Assembly: GCF_009758125.1 (NCBI RefSeq) | Contig: NZ_WRXO01000005.1 | Location: forward strand, 186,001-250,000 | Direction of reading: 5' to 3' | DNA from: Chitinophaga oryziterrae | GTDB taxonomy: Bacteria > Bacteroidota > Bacteroidia > Chitinophagales > Chitinophagaceae | DNA: 64,000 bases | Shown here: piece by piece, positions 54,220 through 62,983 of the stretch | Numbering within the stretch: the first letter of the stretch is position 1 | How the letters are laid out: every line of letters begins with the position of its first letter | The notes under the pieces: model-generated | What the model saw: only the letters and a program-made list of their open reading frames with translations | Told to the model about the DNA's origin: nothing | Database searches by the model: none | Position numbers and translations under genes: made by a program

Positions 54220-55015
54220 ATTTATAAATGCTGTTCAGTAGTGCCGCTAATCTCAATCCTCCTTTTAATAACTGTTGATTAAGGTCTTTTATAAACCAGT
54301 AATTATAACGGTAACTGAGTTTCTCATTAGGCTGTGTAAGCGCATATACTTTATCTGCGAGCTGACTGGATTCGAACATCCAGTCTTTGATAGTACCGCT
54401 TTGTAACTGTCTGATCTCTGTTACGGAGGCTGTATCCAGGGCCTGTGTATATTCTGTATAACTCAACTGCTGGAATTCTATCAGGTGTTCATCCCATACC
54501 CTGTGTAAATTGGTGGGCCTGTCGAACCAGATAACATTGATCTTGTTTCCCCCCTGGTCTTCCGGATGCCCCACATGTAATGGCTGGTGCATATCTCCTA
54601 TCAGGTGAATGAGGAAAGTGAGGGCAAACTGTTTGTCTGCTTTGGACACAGCCGGGTCTTTTAATTGTTTAATAAGTGACGCTGTTTCTACATAAAGGTT
54701 TTCCCCTGTTTCTTTTTGTATCAGCCCTTCGAACTGCGGGCGGGAAGAATGAGCGGGGAAGTCCATGTAATGCCAGGAAGAGGTATGGTCATATTTGTGG
54801 GTGGTATCCGACTTGATAAAATCGGGCCAGTTGGCCACCATTGCCATACTTTGTTTTCCCAGTAATGCGGTGACAGCTTTACGGGCCTGGGGGGTAAGGT
54901 GTCTGCTGGCAATTTCAGCCACTACACGGTGGCCGGTAACGCCCCAGGCGAAAGTGGTAAGCGGGAAGAACGGTAACAGTATGCCCAGTAAAAAAGGGCT
55001 GCATTTTTTAAGCAT
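54218..55015 (-). CDS. S1/P1-type zinc nuclease
   Basis: 265 aa, signal peptide (about 1-22) so the mature N-terminus is WGVTGHRVVAEIA, where the N-terminal Trp and His bind zinc in this family. Further zinc ligands in DFIKSDTTHKYDHTSSWHYMD and HLIGDMHQPLHVGHPEDQGGN. Cleaves single-stranded nucleic acid and 3'-nucleotides outside the inner membrane. Confidence 0.93.
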   Translation of the reverse strand: MLKKCSPFLLGILLPFFPLTTFAWGVTGHRVVAEIASRHLTPQARKAVTALLGKQSMAMVANWPDFIKSDTTHKYDHTSSWHYMDFPAHSSRPQFEGLIQKETGENLYVETASLIKQLKDPAVSKADKQFALTFLIHLIGDMHQPLHVGHPEDQGGNKINVIWFDRPTNLHRVWDEHLIEFQQLSYTEYTQALDTASVTEIRQLQSGTIKDWMFESSQLADKVYALTQPNEKLSYRYNYWFIKDLNQQLLKGGLRLAALLNSIYK

Positions 55016-55176
55016 AAGCAGAGTCGGTTATGAGGGCATAAAGGTGAGGTAGATTTTCGAATTGTAAAAGAGGAATTGATAAATTGTACATTTGTTGACG
55101 AACCCTGCTGTGGAATCTATAAGCAGGTTTAGTAAATTTGATCTACCTGAAGAACTACACTACATCTTAATTAATT

Positions 55177-57228
55177 ATGCCATTCAAGATACATGCTCCA
55201 TATGCACCTGCCGGCGATCAGCCGCAGGCGATTGCCAAACTGACGGAAGGAATACAGGACGGTGCTGCTTTTCAGACGCTGCTGGGCGTAACCGGTTCCG
55301 GTAAAACATTCACCGTAGCCAATGTGATAGAAAATGTACAACGCCCTACACTTGTACTTACCCATAATAAGACACTGGTGGCCCAACTGTATGGTGAATT
55401 GCGCCAGTTTTTCCCGGATAACGCTGTGGAATACTTCGTTTCTTACTACGATTATTATCAGCCGGAGGCATATATGCCAGTGAGCGATACCTATATAGAA
55501 AAGGACCTTTCCATTAATGAGGAACTGGATAAGTTACGACTGAGAGCCACTACCAATCTTCTTTCCGGAAGAAGGGATATCATCGTAGTCGCCAGCGTAT
55601 CCTGCATATATGGTATGGGGAACCCTACGGATTATGAAAACGGGATCATCCGCATTTTTAAAGGACAGACGATTAGTCGTAATACAGTATTGCATGGGCT
55701 GGTGAATTCGCTTTATTCCCGTACTACCGGAGACTTTAACAGAGGTAATTTCCGGGTAAAGGGAGATACGGTGGATATCAACCTGCCATATGTGGACTAC
55801 GCTTACCGCATTACCTTCTTTGGGGACGAAATAGAGGAGATTGAGAGCTTTGACATAGAGACAGGCAAGCGTATAGGAACAATGGAAAATGCGGCTATAT
55901 TTCCTGCAAATCTCTACCTGGCGCCCAAGGATATGATGCATCAGATCATCTACGAAATACAGGATGAATTATTGGCACAGGTGGAATACTTCCGTTCTGT
56001 CGGAAAACACCTGGAAGCGCAGCGGCTTTCAGAAAGAGTGACTTATGATATTGAAATGATCCGCGAGTTGGGATATTGCAGTGGTATTGAGAATTATTCC
56101 CGGTTCCTGGACAGGCGTAGCCCTGGTATGCGTCCGTTCTGCCTGCTGGATTATTTCCCGAAAGACTTCCTGCTGGTGATAGATGAAAGCCACGTAACAA
56201 TTCCCCAGATAGGCGGTATGTATGGTGGTGACCGTTCCCGTAAGCTGACATTAGTTGACTTTGGCTTCCGTCTGCCCTCTGCCCTGGATAACCGTCCGCT
56301 GAACTTCTATGAATTTGAGAGCGTAATAAACCAGACGATTTTCGTGAGCGCTACTCCGGGTGATTACGAACTGCGGCAAACGGAAGGTGTAGTGGTAGAA
56401 CAGGTGGTACGTCCTACCGGATTGCTGGAACCGCCGATTGAGATACGCCCCAGTGCAAATCAGGTGGATGATCTGCTGGATGAAATAGATAAACGTGTAC
56501 TGAACGGGGGCCGTGTGCTGGTGACTACCCTCACCAAAAGAATGGCAGAGGAGATGGACAAGTACCTGAAACGTATTAACATTAAATCGCGCTACATCCA
56601 CTCGGAGGTGGATACGCTGGAAAGAATAGAGATCCTGCGGGACCTGCGTCTTGGGAATATTAATGTACTGGTGGGCGTGAACCTGTTGCGTGAGGGACTG
56701 GATTTGCCGGAAGTAACCCTGGTGGCTATACTGGATGCCGACAAGGAAGGGTTTCTGAGAGATGAGCGTTCCCTGACCCAAACAGCGGGGCGTGCTGCCC
56801 GTAACGTGGAAGGGCTGGTAATCTTTTATGCAGATAAGATTACGGACAGTATGCAGCGTACCATAGATGAAACCAATCGCCGCCGGGAAAAGCAGAAGGC
56901 TTATAATATTGCTAACCATATTACGCCAAAGACGGTACTCAAAAGTAAGGAACAGATCATGGGGCAAACATCCGTGCTGCAAATCAAAGAGTTTGATGAG
57001 AACTCTCCGCTGGCTATACATGATGAGTTACAGCTGGTTGCGGAAGATGCAGTGGATTATGCCAAACAGGTAGCGTCTGCAAAAACAATCCCGCAGCTGG
57101 AGAAAACAATTGGTAAGGTGAAGAAGGATATGGAGAAGGCGGCACGGGACCTGGATTTTATGGAGGCGGCGAGGTTAAGGGACCAAATGTTCGCACTACA
57201 ACGTGAATTAGACGGAATGAAGCGATAA
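55177..57228 (+). CDS. uvrB: UvrABC excision repair helicase subunit UvrB
   Basis: 683 aa, normal family length. Walker A GVTGSGKT (37-44), the beta-hairpin YYDYYQPEAYMP (about 90-101), DESHVTIPQIGGMYGGDRSRK, the DEAD-like and helicase motifs (RYIHSEVDTLERIEILRDLR, GVNLLREGLDLPEVTLVAILDADKEGFLR, QTAGRAARN) and the C-terminal UVR domain. Nucleotide excision repair with UvrA and UvrC. Followed by an 11-bp bidirectional terminator. Confidence 0.98.
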   Translation: MPFKIHAPYAPAGDQPQAIAKLTEGIQDGAAFQTLLGVTGSGKTFTVANVIENVQRPTLVLTHNKTLVAQLYGELRQFFPDNAVEYFVSYYDYYQPEAYMPVSDTYIEKDLSINEELDKLRLRATTNLLSGRRDIIVVASVSCIYGMGNPTDYENGIIRIFKGQTISRNTVLHGLVNSLYSRTTGDFNRGNFRVKGDTVDINLPYVDYAYRITFFGDEIEEIESFDIETGKRIGTMENAAIFPANLYLAPKDMMHQIIYEIQDELLAQVEYFRSVGKHLEAQRLSERVTYDIEMIRELGYCSGIENYSRFLDRRSPGMRPFCLLDYFPKDFLLVIDESHVTIPQIGGMYGGDRSRKLTLVDFGFRLPSALDNRPLNFYEFESVINQTIFVSATPGDYELRQTEGVVVEQVVRPTGLLEPPIEIRPSANQVDDLLDEIDKRVLNGGRVLVTTLTKRMAEEMDKYLKRINIKSRYIHSEVDTLERIEILRDLRLGNINVLVGVNLLREGLDLPEVTLVAILDADKEGFLRDERSLTQTAGRAARNVEGLVIFYADKITDSMQRTIDETNRRREKQKAYNIANHITPKTVLKSKEQIMGQTSVLQIKEFDENSPLAIHDELQLVAEDAVDYAKQVASAKTIPQLEKTIGKVKKDMEKAARDLDFMEAARLRDQMFALQRELDGMKR

Positions 57229-57245
57229 TGCCGCAGTTTAGATCG

Positions 57246-57271
57246 TTTTTTATGATCGGGATCATAAAAAA
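57246..57271. terminator. Terminator after uvrB
   Basis: TTTTTTATGAT and ATCATAAAAAA pair (11 bp) around CGGG. Confidence 0.7.
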
Positions 57272-57668
57272 CACATGTGGTTATATTTAATATATTTGCG
57301 GTTATTCAATTTTTAATTGCTATCCACACAATTATTTGTAATGTCTATCTAATTATGTTACATATAATTAGACCATCCGGCTGTTTATTGTAGTAGCACC
57401 AGTCAACTCAATGTTAGAAAATTGTTAACGAATGGATAGTCGGACTTCTATCTATCTGATTATTAATTTATTATATCGGATTAGCAACCCCTTTCCCATT
57501 ATTTATATTAGCTAAAAACATAATTGATATTATCATTTATTATAATATAGTTGATGTTTGACCCATAATACTGATGATTTGTTCAATTAATTCTATTTTT
57601 CTCCCACTCTATTTGATGTTTTGATTATGATTCATACTTTTATTGAAGATTTTAAATTTAATAGAACT
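57272..57668. promoter_or_regulatory. Long leader region before amtB
   Basis: About 400 AT-rich nt. A TATATTTG -7 box lies at about 57292-57299 without a matching -33 element. No riboswitch or other conserved RNA was recognised; no frame of note except one beginning at a TTG in front of the amtB ATG. Confidence 0.35.
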
Positions 57669-59057
57669 ATGAAGAAAACATCATTTCAAGACTATTTGCC
57701 ATTTATTTTCCTGGCTTTGGTTGCGATAATTGGAGTATTCGTTCCAAACGGTACTCTTTTTGCCGACCCTGAAGGAAAATATAATTCTGGTGATATTGCC
57801 TGGATCCTGGTGGCATCCTGTCTGGTATTCCTTATGACCCCTGGTTTGTCATTCTTTTACGGTGGTATGATCAACCGTAAGAATGTAATTAACACCATGA
57901 TGCAGAGTTTTATTGCTACAGGTGTGATTAGTGTGTTATGGGTAGTAGTAGGATTTAGTCTTGCATTTGGTACATCTATTCATGGAATAATAGGTGATCC
58001 CTCTACTTACTTCTTCTTTAAAGGGGTAGCTTCCGGTACTCCCTGGGCTGGTGGTCCTACCATTCCTTTACTGTTGTTCGCTCTTTTCCAGATGAAATTT
58101 GCGATTATTACGCCTGCCCTGGTAGTGGGTGCTACAGCAGAAAGGATCCGCTTTACCTCTTACATCTTATTCATGGTATTATTCAGCCTGTTGGTATATG
58201 CACCAATTGCACACTGGACCTGGCATCCTGATGGGATCCTGGCGAAACTGGGTGTACTTGACTTTGCGGGAGGTACAGTAGTACATATTTCTGCGGGATG
58301 TGCTGCGTTAGCCGGTGTGCTGGTACTGAAACGTCGTAAAGACCATATTGATAAGAAAGAACTGCAACCAGCTAACATCCCATTCGTATTGCTGGGTACT
58401 GGTTTGCTGTGGTTCGGCTGGTTCGGTTTCAATGCCGGTTCTTCCCTGGGAGCAAATGCATTAGCTGCTTCTGCTTTCGCTACCACTAATACTGCTTCTG
58501 CTGCTGCGGGTCTTTCATGGGTTTTCTTTGATGTGCTCCGTGGTCGTAAGCCTTCTGCACTGGGCTTCTGTATCGGCGCTGTGGTTGGTCTGGTGGCTAT
58601 CACTCCTGCTGCAGGTTTTGTTGGTATTCCTCAGAGTATTATGCTCGGCTTTATTGCTGCCATCGTTTCTAACCTGGTTGCGCATTATAAAACAAAGACA
58701 GCTATCGATGACACACTGGACGTATTCCCCTGCCATGGTGTAGGTGGTATGGTAGGTATGTTGCTGACAGGTGTATTCGCTACCAAAGCAGTAAACAGCC
58801 TGGGTAATGATGGTTTGTTATATGGCAATTTTGAACTGTTAAAACACCAGATACTTGGGTTACTGATCGTGGTAGGTTACAGTTTTACTGTTTCTTACGG
58901 CATCTTTAAACTGATAGATTTGATCCATCCGCTTCGTGTATCCGATGAAGATGAATCACTGGGTCTGGACGTTTCACAGCACAACGAAAATTATCATCCT
59001 GCCTTATTGACTGTGCACAATAATGGCTCGTTGAAGGAAGAACAAATGATAGACTAA
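57669..59057 (+). CDS. amtB: Ammonium transporter AmtB
   Basis: 462 aa from the ATG at 57669 (MKKTSFQDYLPFIFL); an in-frame TTG 16 codons earlier is unlikely. Eleven to twelve helices. AmtB features include the SFFYGGMINRKNVINTMMQSF segment, the pore twin-His region (AHWTWHPDG; DVFPCHGVGGMVGMLLTG), and GFNAGSSLGAN. Transports ammonium or ammonia across the inner membrane. No glnK in sight, unlike many species; instead an outer-membrane porin gene follows. Confidence 0.95.
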   Translation: MKKTSFQDYLPFIFLALVAIIGVFVPNGTLFADPEGKYNSGDIAWILVASCLVFLMTPGLSFFYGGMINRKNVINTMMQSFIATGVISVLWVVVGFSLAFGTSIHGIIGDPSTYFFFKGVASGTPWAGGPTIPLLLFALFQMKFAIITPALVVGATAERIRFTSYILFMVLFSLLVYAPIAHWTWHPDGILAKLGVLDFAGGTVVHISAGCAALAGVLVLKRRKDHIDKKELQPANIPFVLLGTGLLWFGWFGFNAGSSLGANALAASAFATTNTASAAAGLSWVFFDVLRGRKPSALGFCIGAVVGLVAITPAAGFVGIPQSIMLGFIAAIVSNLVAHYKTKTAIDDTLDVFPCHGVGGMVGMLLTGVFATKAVNSLGNDGLLYGNFELLKHQILGLLIVVGYSFTVSYGIFKLIDLIHPLRVSDEDESLGLDVSQHNENYHPALLTVHNNGSLKEEQMID

Positions 59058-59067
59058 TATAACTGGT

Positions 59068-59103
59068 GTTTTATCAGGTTGATAATTATCAACCTGATAA
59101 AAC
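59068..59103. terminator. Perfect 36-nt palindrome after amtB
   Basis: GTTTTATCAGGTTGATAA followed by its exact reverse complement. Works as a bidirectional hairpin; it also contains TTATCAACC, the same word that recurs ahead of the porin gene. Confidence 0.75.
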
Positions 59104-59189
59104 ATCTCAATACGATTTAATAATCAGTTTGATACCCAAAAGCAAAGAATAGCTAATAGTCAACAGGAGTAAAGTATTTATCAGTAGCG

Positions 59190-59351
59190 TTTTATCAACC
59201 GAACTAATTCTTTTTATCAACCAATTTCTTATTTCGTTTTAACATGAAATTTTCCTTCCTGGTAAATTATTAGCTATTTTTTTCCAATCCTTCCGGCGAT
59301 ACAAAGAGAACAGCTACCACGAAAAAACAATTGCACACCATTTTATCAACC
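59190..59351 (+). promoter_or_regulatory. TTTTATCAACC direct repeats before the porin gene
   Basis: Three copies at 59190-59200, 59212-59222 and 59341-59351. The first two are 22 bp apart (two helical turns). Possible activator or repressor sites controlling the porin. Confidence 0.4.
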
Positions 59352-59364
59352 TAATTCCCATTGC

Positions 59365-60447
59365 ATGAAAACAGTTTTACTGACTGCATTAGCAGTTTGC
59401 CAGTTGTTTGTTGCCTATTCTCAATCAAAAGAAGACTCTTTACCAGCCCCCGCAGTAAAGATCTCTGGTTCCGCAGACGTATACTATAAGTACAATTTTA
59501 ACGGCAACAGTACAGATAACAAGACAAGTTTTACTAATTCCCACAACAGTTTTGAACTGGGCATGATTTCGCTTAAAGCGGAGCATGACTTTAAGAAGGG
59601 AAGTATAGTAGCGGACCTTGGATTTGGAAGAAGGGCCGCGGAGTTTTCTTATAACGAAACGTCTGATAAGGTCAACACGATGGAGATGGCTATTAAACAA
59701 TTATATCTCAGCTACCAGGTGCTGGACAAATTAAAGATCAGTATGGGAAGTTTTGGCACTCATATAGGATATGAGTTGCTGGATGCTTATCTGAACAGGA
59801 ATTACAGCATGAGCTATATGTTCAGTAATGGGCCTTTTTTCAGTACTGGCGTAAAGGCAGACATCACGTTCAGCAGCGAATGGACTGCAATGATAGGACT
59901 GTTTAATCCTACGGATTTTAAGTCGGCCTCCTGGAGTAACCAGAAATATATAGGCGCCCAACTGGGATATGCATCTACAAAAGCGCCTGTTAAGTTGTAC
60001 CTCAATTATCTGGAAGGAAGAGATACCGTTGGTATACAGAATCACCAGATAGACGTTGTTGCTACTTACCAGGTAAACACGCTGCTGGGCCTGGGGTACA
60101 ATGGAACTGTAAGTATGTATAACAATACCCGGGATAAGGAAAACGTAGAATCGTCCAAAAAGTGGTGGGGATCTGCAGTGTATGTTAACCTTGATTTCAC
60201 GCCTAAGTGCGGACTTTCTTTAAGAGGCGAATACTTTGAGGATAAGGATGGCCTGAAAACTTTTACAGGTACGGACGGGGGGCATGTACTGGCCGGCACG
60301 CTTTCTCTTAATTATAAAGCGGGGAACTTAACCATTATCCCCGAGTTCCGGCTGGATAAAGCCTCGGTAAATATTTTTAACAAGAGTAATGGAACGCCAG
60401 TTGGGACTTCCCCGAATGTATTACTTGCCGCTACGTATCATTTTTAG
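59365..60447 (+). CDS. Outer membrane beta-barrel porin (BBP2/OmpL-like)
   Basis: 360 aa, signal peptide 1-19 (AYSQ). Alternating beta strands with a C-terminal aromatic residue (LLAATYHF), the outer-membrane signature. The early segment ISGSADVYYKYNFNG is typical of this barrel family. Located after amtB, so passage of ammonium or nitrogen compounds is a plausible role. Confidence 0.85.
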   Translation: MKTVLLTALAVCQLFVAYSQSKEDSLPAPAVKISGSADVYYKYNFNGNSTDNKTSFTNSHNSFELGMISLKAEHDFKKGSIVADLGFGRRAAEFSYNETSDKVNTMEMAIKQLYLSYQVLDKLKISMGSFGTHIGYELLDAYLNRNYSMSYMFSNGPFFSTGVKADITFSSEWTAMIGLFNPTDFKSASWSNQKYIGAQLGYASTKAPVKLYLNYLEGRDTVGIQNHQIDVVATYQVNTLLGLGYNGTVSMYNNTRDKENVESSKKWWGSAVYVNLDFTPKCGLSLRGEYFEDKDGLKTFTGTDGGHVLAGTLSLNYKAGNLTIIPEFRLDKASVNIFNKSNGTPVGTSPNVLLAATYHF

Positions 60448-60491
60448 CGCCGGGACAATAATTTTTTTATTTTGTGGGCAAAAGGTATTGC

Positions 60492-61160
60492 ATGCTACAG
60501 CCCCCCACGTTAAAGTTTTTAAAATCACTGAGCAAGAATAATAATAAGCCCTGGTTTGAAGAACATAAGCTGGATTACCAGGAAGCCAAGGCGGATTTTG
60601 AAAGTGTGGTACAACAGATATTGGATGGTTTGTTTAAGCAGGACGCTGCATTGATTGGCTTACAGGTAAAAGACTGTACTTTCCGTATTTACAAAGATGT
60701 TAGGTTCAGCAAGGACAAAACGCCCTATAAGACAAATATGGGAGCTGCTTTTGCGCCTGGTGGGCGTAAAACGCCCCGGCCTGGTTATTATTTTCACCTG
60801 GAACCAGGTGGTAATAGTTTCGCGGGCGGCGGTTTGTGGATGCCTGAAGCAGCTGTGCTGAAGAAGGTAAGGCAGGAGATTGATTATAACTTTGAGGAGT
60901 TCCAGCGGATTATATCCAATAAAGAGTTTATCCGATATTTTGGGAAGATAGAAGGGGAATCGCTTAAAACGGTCCCGCAGGGATATTTACCCGATAACCC
61001 GGCCATTGCTTATCTGAAGCTGAAGAGTTTTACGGTATGGCATCATCTTACAGATGATGTGGCTATACAGCCGGCATTGGTTAGGGAGATACTGAAGATA
61101 TTTGCTGTGATGCAGCCTTTTATCAAGTTCCTTGATAGAGCGCTGGATGTAACCGAGTAG
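60492..61160 (+). CDS. DUF2461 family protein
   Basis: 222 aa from the ATG at 60492 (MLQPPTLKFLKSLSKNNNKPWFEEHK). The family blocks are visible: NNKPWFEEHKLDYQEAK, FRIYKDVRFSKDKTPYKTN, GYYFHLEPGGNSFAGGGLWMP. Function of DUF2461 is not established; it is cytosolic and common in Bacteroidota. Followed by a GC-rich hairpin. Confidence 0.9.
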   Translation: MLQPPTLKFLKSLSKNNNKPWFEEHKLDYQEAKADFESVVQQILDGLFKQDAALIGLQVKDCTFRIYKDVRFSKDKTPYKTNMGAAFAPGGRKTPRPGYYFHLEPGGNSFAGGGLWMPEAAVLKKVRQEIDYNFEEFQRIISNKEFIRYFGKIEGESLKTVPQGYLPDNPAIAYLKLKSFTVWHHLTDDVAIQPALVREILKIFAVMQPFIKFLDRALDVTE

Positions 61161-61179
61161 AAATGTTTTTCTTCGCGTG

Positions 61180-61206
61180 TAGGCTGTTCCGGGGCGGAAC
61201 GGCCTA
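61180..61206 (+). terminator. GC-rich hairpin after the DUF2461 gene
   Basis: TAGGC-T-GTTCCG / CGGAAC-G-GCCTA, 12 bp with one T-G pair, GGG loop; no T-tract. A second hairpin CATCTGCC/GGCAGATG lies at 61263-61288. Confidence 0.5.
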
Positions 61207-61313
61207 TTCAGCGTGTGCGTTGCTTCTGATTGACAATCCTCTCATCTTAAAGGCTTATACTTCATCTGCCAGCGACTACCGGCAGATGAGTACAGCTCAA
61301 TAATCTTTACGGG

Positions 61314-61565
61314 TTAGTTTTTGTGAATTAAAAATTCGAAAGGTCTTGCTTTGCGATTCTTCAAAAGGTTTTCTTTGTCCGTTTTAGTATGCGCAAAACG
61401 TTGATTGTACACATTGGCTACCTCTATAATAGGTATGATGCCGTCCAGTGTATCATGTTGATCTACAATGTTCATGATGCGGGATACTTGTGAAGAAAAA
61501 TTTGTGCTCCACTCTTCAGTAAACTTGTGCATCAGTAACAGCTCACGATTGGCGTTGGTTTTCAT
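61314..61565 (-). CDS. Hypothetical protein, 83 aa
   Basis: Helical, soluble, basic C-terminus (KENLLKNRKARPFEFLIHKN). No recognised family. Composition is coding-like and the frame starts with ATG after an A-rich stretch. It stands alone between a convergent gene and a 230-nt gap. Confidence 0.6.
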   Translation of the reverse strand: MKTNANRELLLMHKFTEEWSTNFSSQVSRIMNIVDQHDTLDGIIPIIEVANVYNQRFAHTKTDKENLLKNRKARPFEFLIHKN

Positions 61566-61761
61566 AGGACTTAAGGGTGTTTACGGATTTGTAAATTTTA
61601 GTTCATTCAGCATCTTACATTCTTAAAATTCACTTTTTTGGAAGAAGTAAGTGGCATAGGATTATTAATAACAAAATTGGATTTTATCTGTCATAAAGCA
61701 ATACTACTTCTGTGTAATTTTTAGTCGGGTAATACTAATTTCTCTTTAAATCGATACTAAA

Positions 61762-61786
61762 AGAGCAAGTACCGGTGTACTTGCTC
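61762..61786 (-). terminator. Terminator of the asd unit
   Basis: GAGCAAGTAC and GTACTTGCTC, 10 perfect bp, loop CGGT; on the minus strand TTTTAG follows. Confidence 0.7.
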
Positions 61787-61794
61787 CTAATATC

Positions 61795-61881
61795 TCAAAT
61801 TAAATCGTGTATACGTTCGCGGAAAGCTTTTTTTTCCTGTTTCTCTCTCTCATTTTTACAACAAAAAAGGTCTAAATCCAT
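61795..61881 (-). CDS. Candidate 28-aa peptide overlapping the asd stop
   Basis: Starts MDLDLFCCKNEREKQ and ends RERIHDLI. Its ATG sits inside the last codons of asd (shifted frame), so translation could be coupled, and its TGA is 9 nt before the 10-bp terminator. The charged C-terminal helix and a Cys-Cys pair look coding rather than random. No family known to me. Confidence 0.45.
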   Translation of the reverse strand: MDLDLFCCKNEREKQEKKAFRERIHDLI

Positions 61882-62861
61882 TTTTGCTGATGCAGATATT
61901 CAGCAATCTGCACGGCGTTGGTGGCGGCACCTTTACGCAGGTTATCTGCAACTATCCACATATTCAATGTGTTAGGTTGAGTTTCGTCTCTACGTATACG
62001 TCCTACGAACACTTCATCCTTTTCATGTGCATCTTTTGGCATCGGATATTTCTGATTTGCAGGGTCATCTACCACTATCACACCAGGCGTGTTTGCAAGT
62101 ATATTACGTATCTCCTTCAGTTCGAACTCTTTATCAAAAGCGACGTTTACAGATTCACTGTGACCTCCGATAACGGGGATACGTACAGTCGTTGCTGTAA
62201 CACGAATAGTGTCATCTCCCATGATCTTTGTTGTTTCCTTCACCATCTTCATTTCTTCCTTCGTATAACCATTATCGAGGAAAACATCAATCTGTGGTAT
62301 AACATTTAAATCGATAGGATAAGGATAAGCCATCTCTCCGTTTATACCTTTCCGTTCGTTCATTAACTGGTTTACCGCTTTTACGCCGGTACCGGTTACC
62401 GATTGATAAGTTGATACAACTACTCTGTTGATTTTATATTGCTGATGTAATGGATTCAGCACCAACACCATTTGAATAGTAGAGCAATTTGGATTTGCAA
62501 TGATCTTATCTTCAGGGGTCAATGTTTTACCATTGATTTCAGGGACTACCAGTTTTTTGGTAGGGTCCATTCTCCAGGCAGAAGAATTATCAATTACTGT
62601 AATACCAGCAGCTGCAAATTTAGGAGCCCATTCCAGGGAGGTACTACCACCTGCAGAAAATAATGCAACATCTGGTTTCATGGAAATCGCCGTATCAGCA
62701 TTTACCACCTTATAAGGCTTGCCCTTAAATGTTACTTCCTTACCAACAGACTTCTCAGAGGCTACGGGAATCAGCTCTGTAACCGGGAAATTCCTTTCCG
62801 TCAACACTTGTAACATTTTTGTGCCTACCAGTCCGGTGGCTCCTACTACGGCAACTTTCAT
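61872..62861 (-). CDS. asd: Aspartate-semialdehyde dehydrogenase
   Basis: 329 aa. NADP-binding GATGLVGTKML (7-17), catalytic Cys126 in NPNCSTIQM, catalytic His in GGHSESVN, and the substrate Arg region VRIPVIGG. Makes aspartate semialdehyde for lysine, methionine and threonine synthesis. Single gene with a consensus-type promoter and a downstream terminator. Confidence 0.97.
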   Translation of the reverse strand: MKVAVVGATGLVGTKMLQVLTERNFPVTELIPVASEKSVGKEVTFKGKPYKVVNADTAISMKPDVALFSAGGSTSLEWAPKFAAAGITVIDNSSAWRMDPTKKLVVPEINGKTLTPEDKIIANPNCSTIQMVLVLNPLHQQYKINRVVVSTYQSVTGTGVKAVNQLMNERKGINGEMAYPYPIDLNVIPQIDVFLDNGYTKEEMKMVKETTKIMGDDTIRVTATTVRIPVIGGHSESVNVAFDKEFELKEIRNILANTPGVIVVDDPANQKYPMPKDAHEKDEVFVGRIRRDETQPNTLNMWIVADNLRKGAATNAVQIAEYLHQQKWI

Positions 62862-62889
62862 TGTTTTACATTTTAAATTTTTGGAAATG

Positions 62890-62920
62890 CAAATTTAAGG
62901 TAACCAATGCGGTTTTCAAT
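62890..62920 (-). promoter_or_regulatory. Promoter of asd
   Basis: Minus strand: ATTG (62920-62917), 19 nt, TAAATTTG (62897-62890). One mismatch to TTTG-N19-TAnnTTTG. About 20 nt of leader to the ATG at 62861. Confidence 0.7.
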
Positions 62921-62983
62921 GCCATATACAGAATCATAGAAATTCACTAATTTCCGGCCTTAACCGACCAAAATTTTTAAAAA

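Noticed and set aside
57272..57668. Riboswitch or conserved leader RNA upstream of amtB
   Set aside because: No recognisable conserved motif; the region is simply AT-rich.
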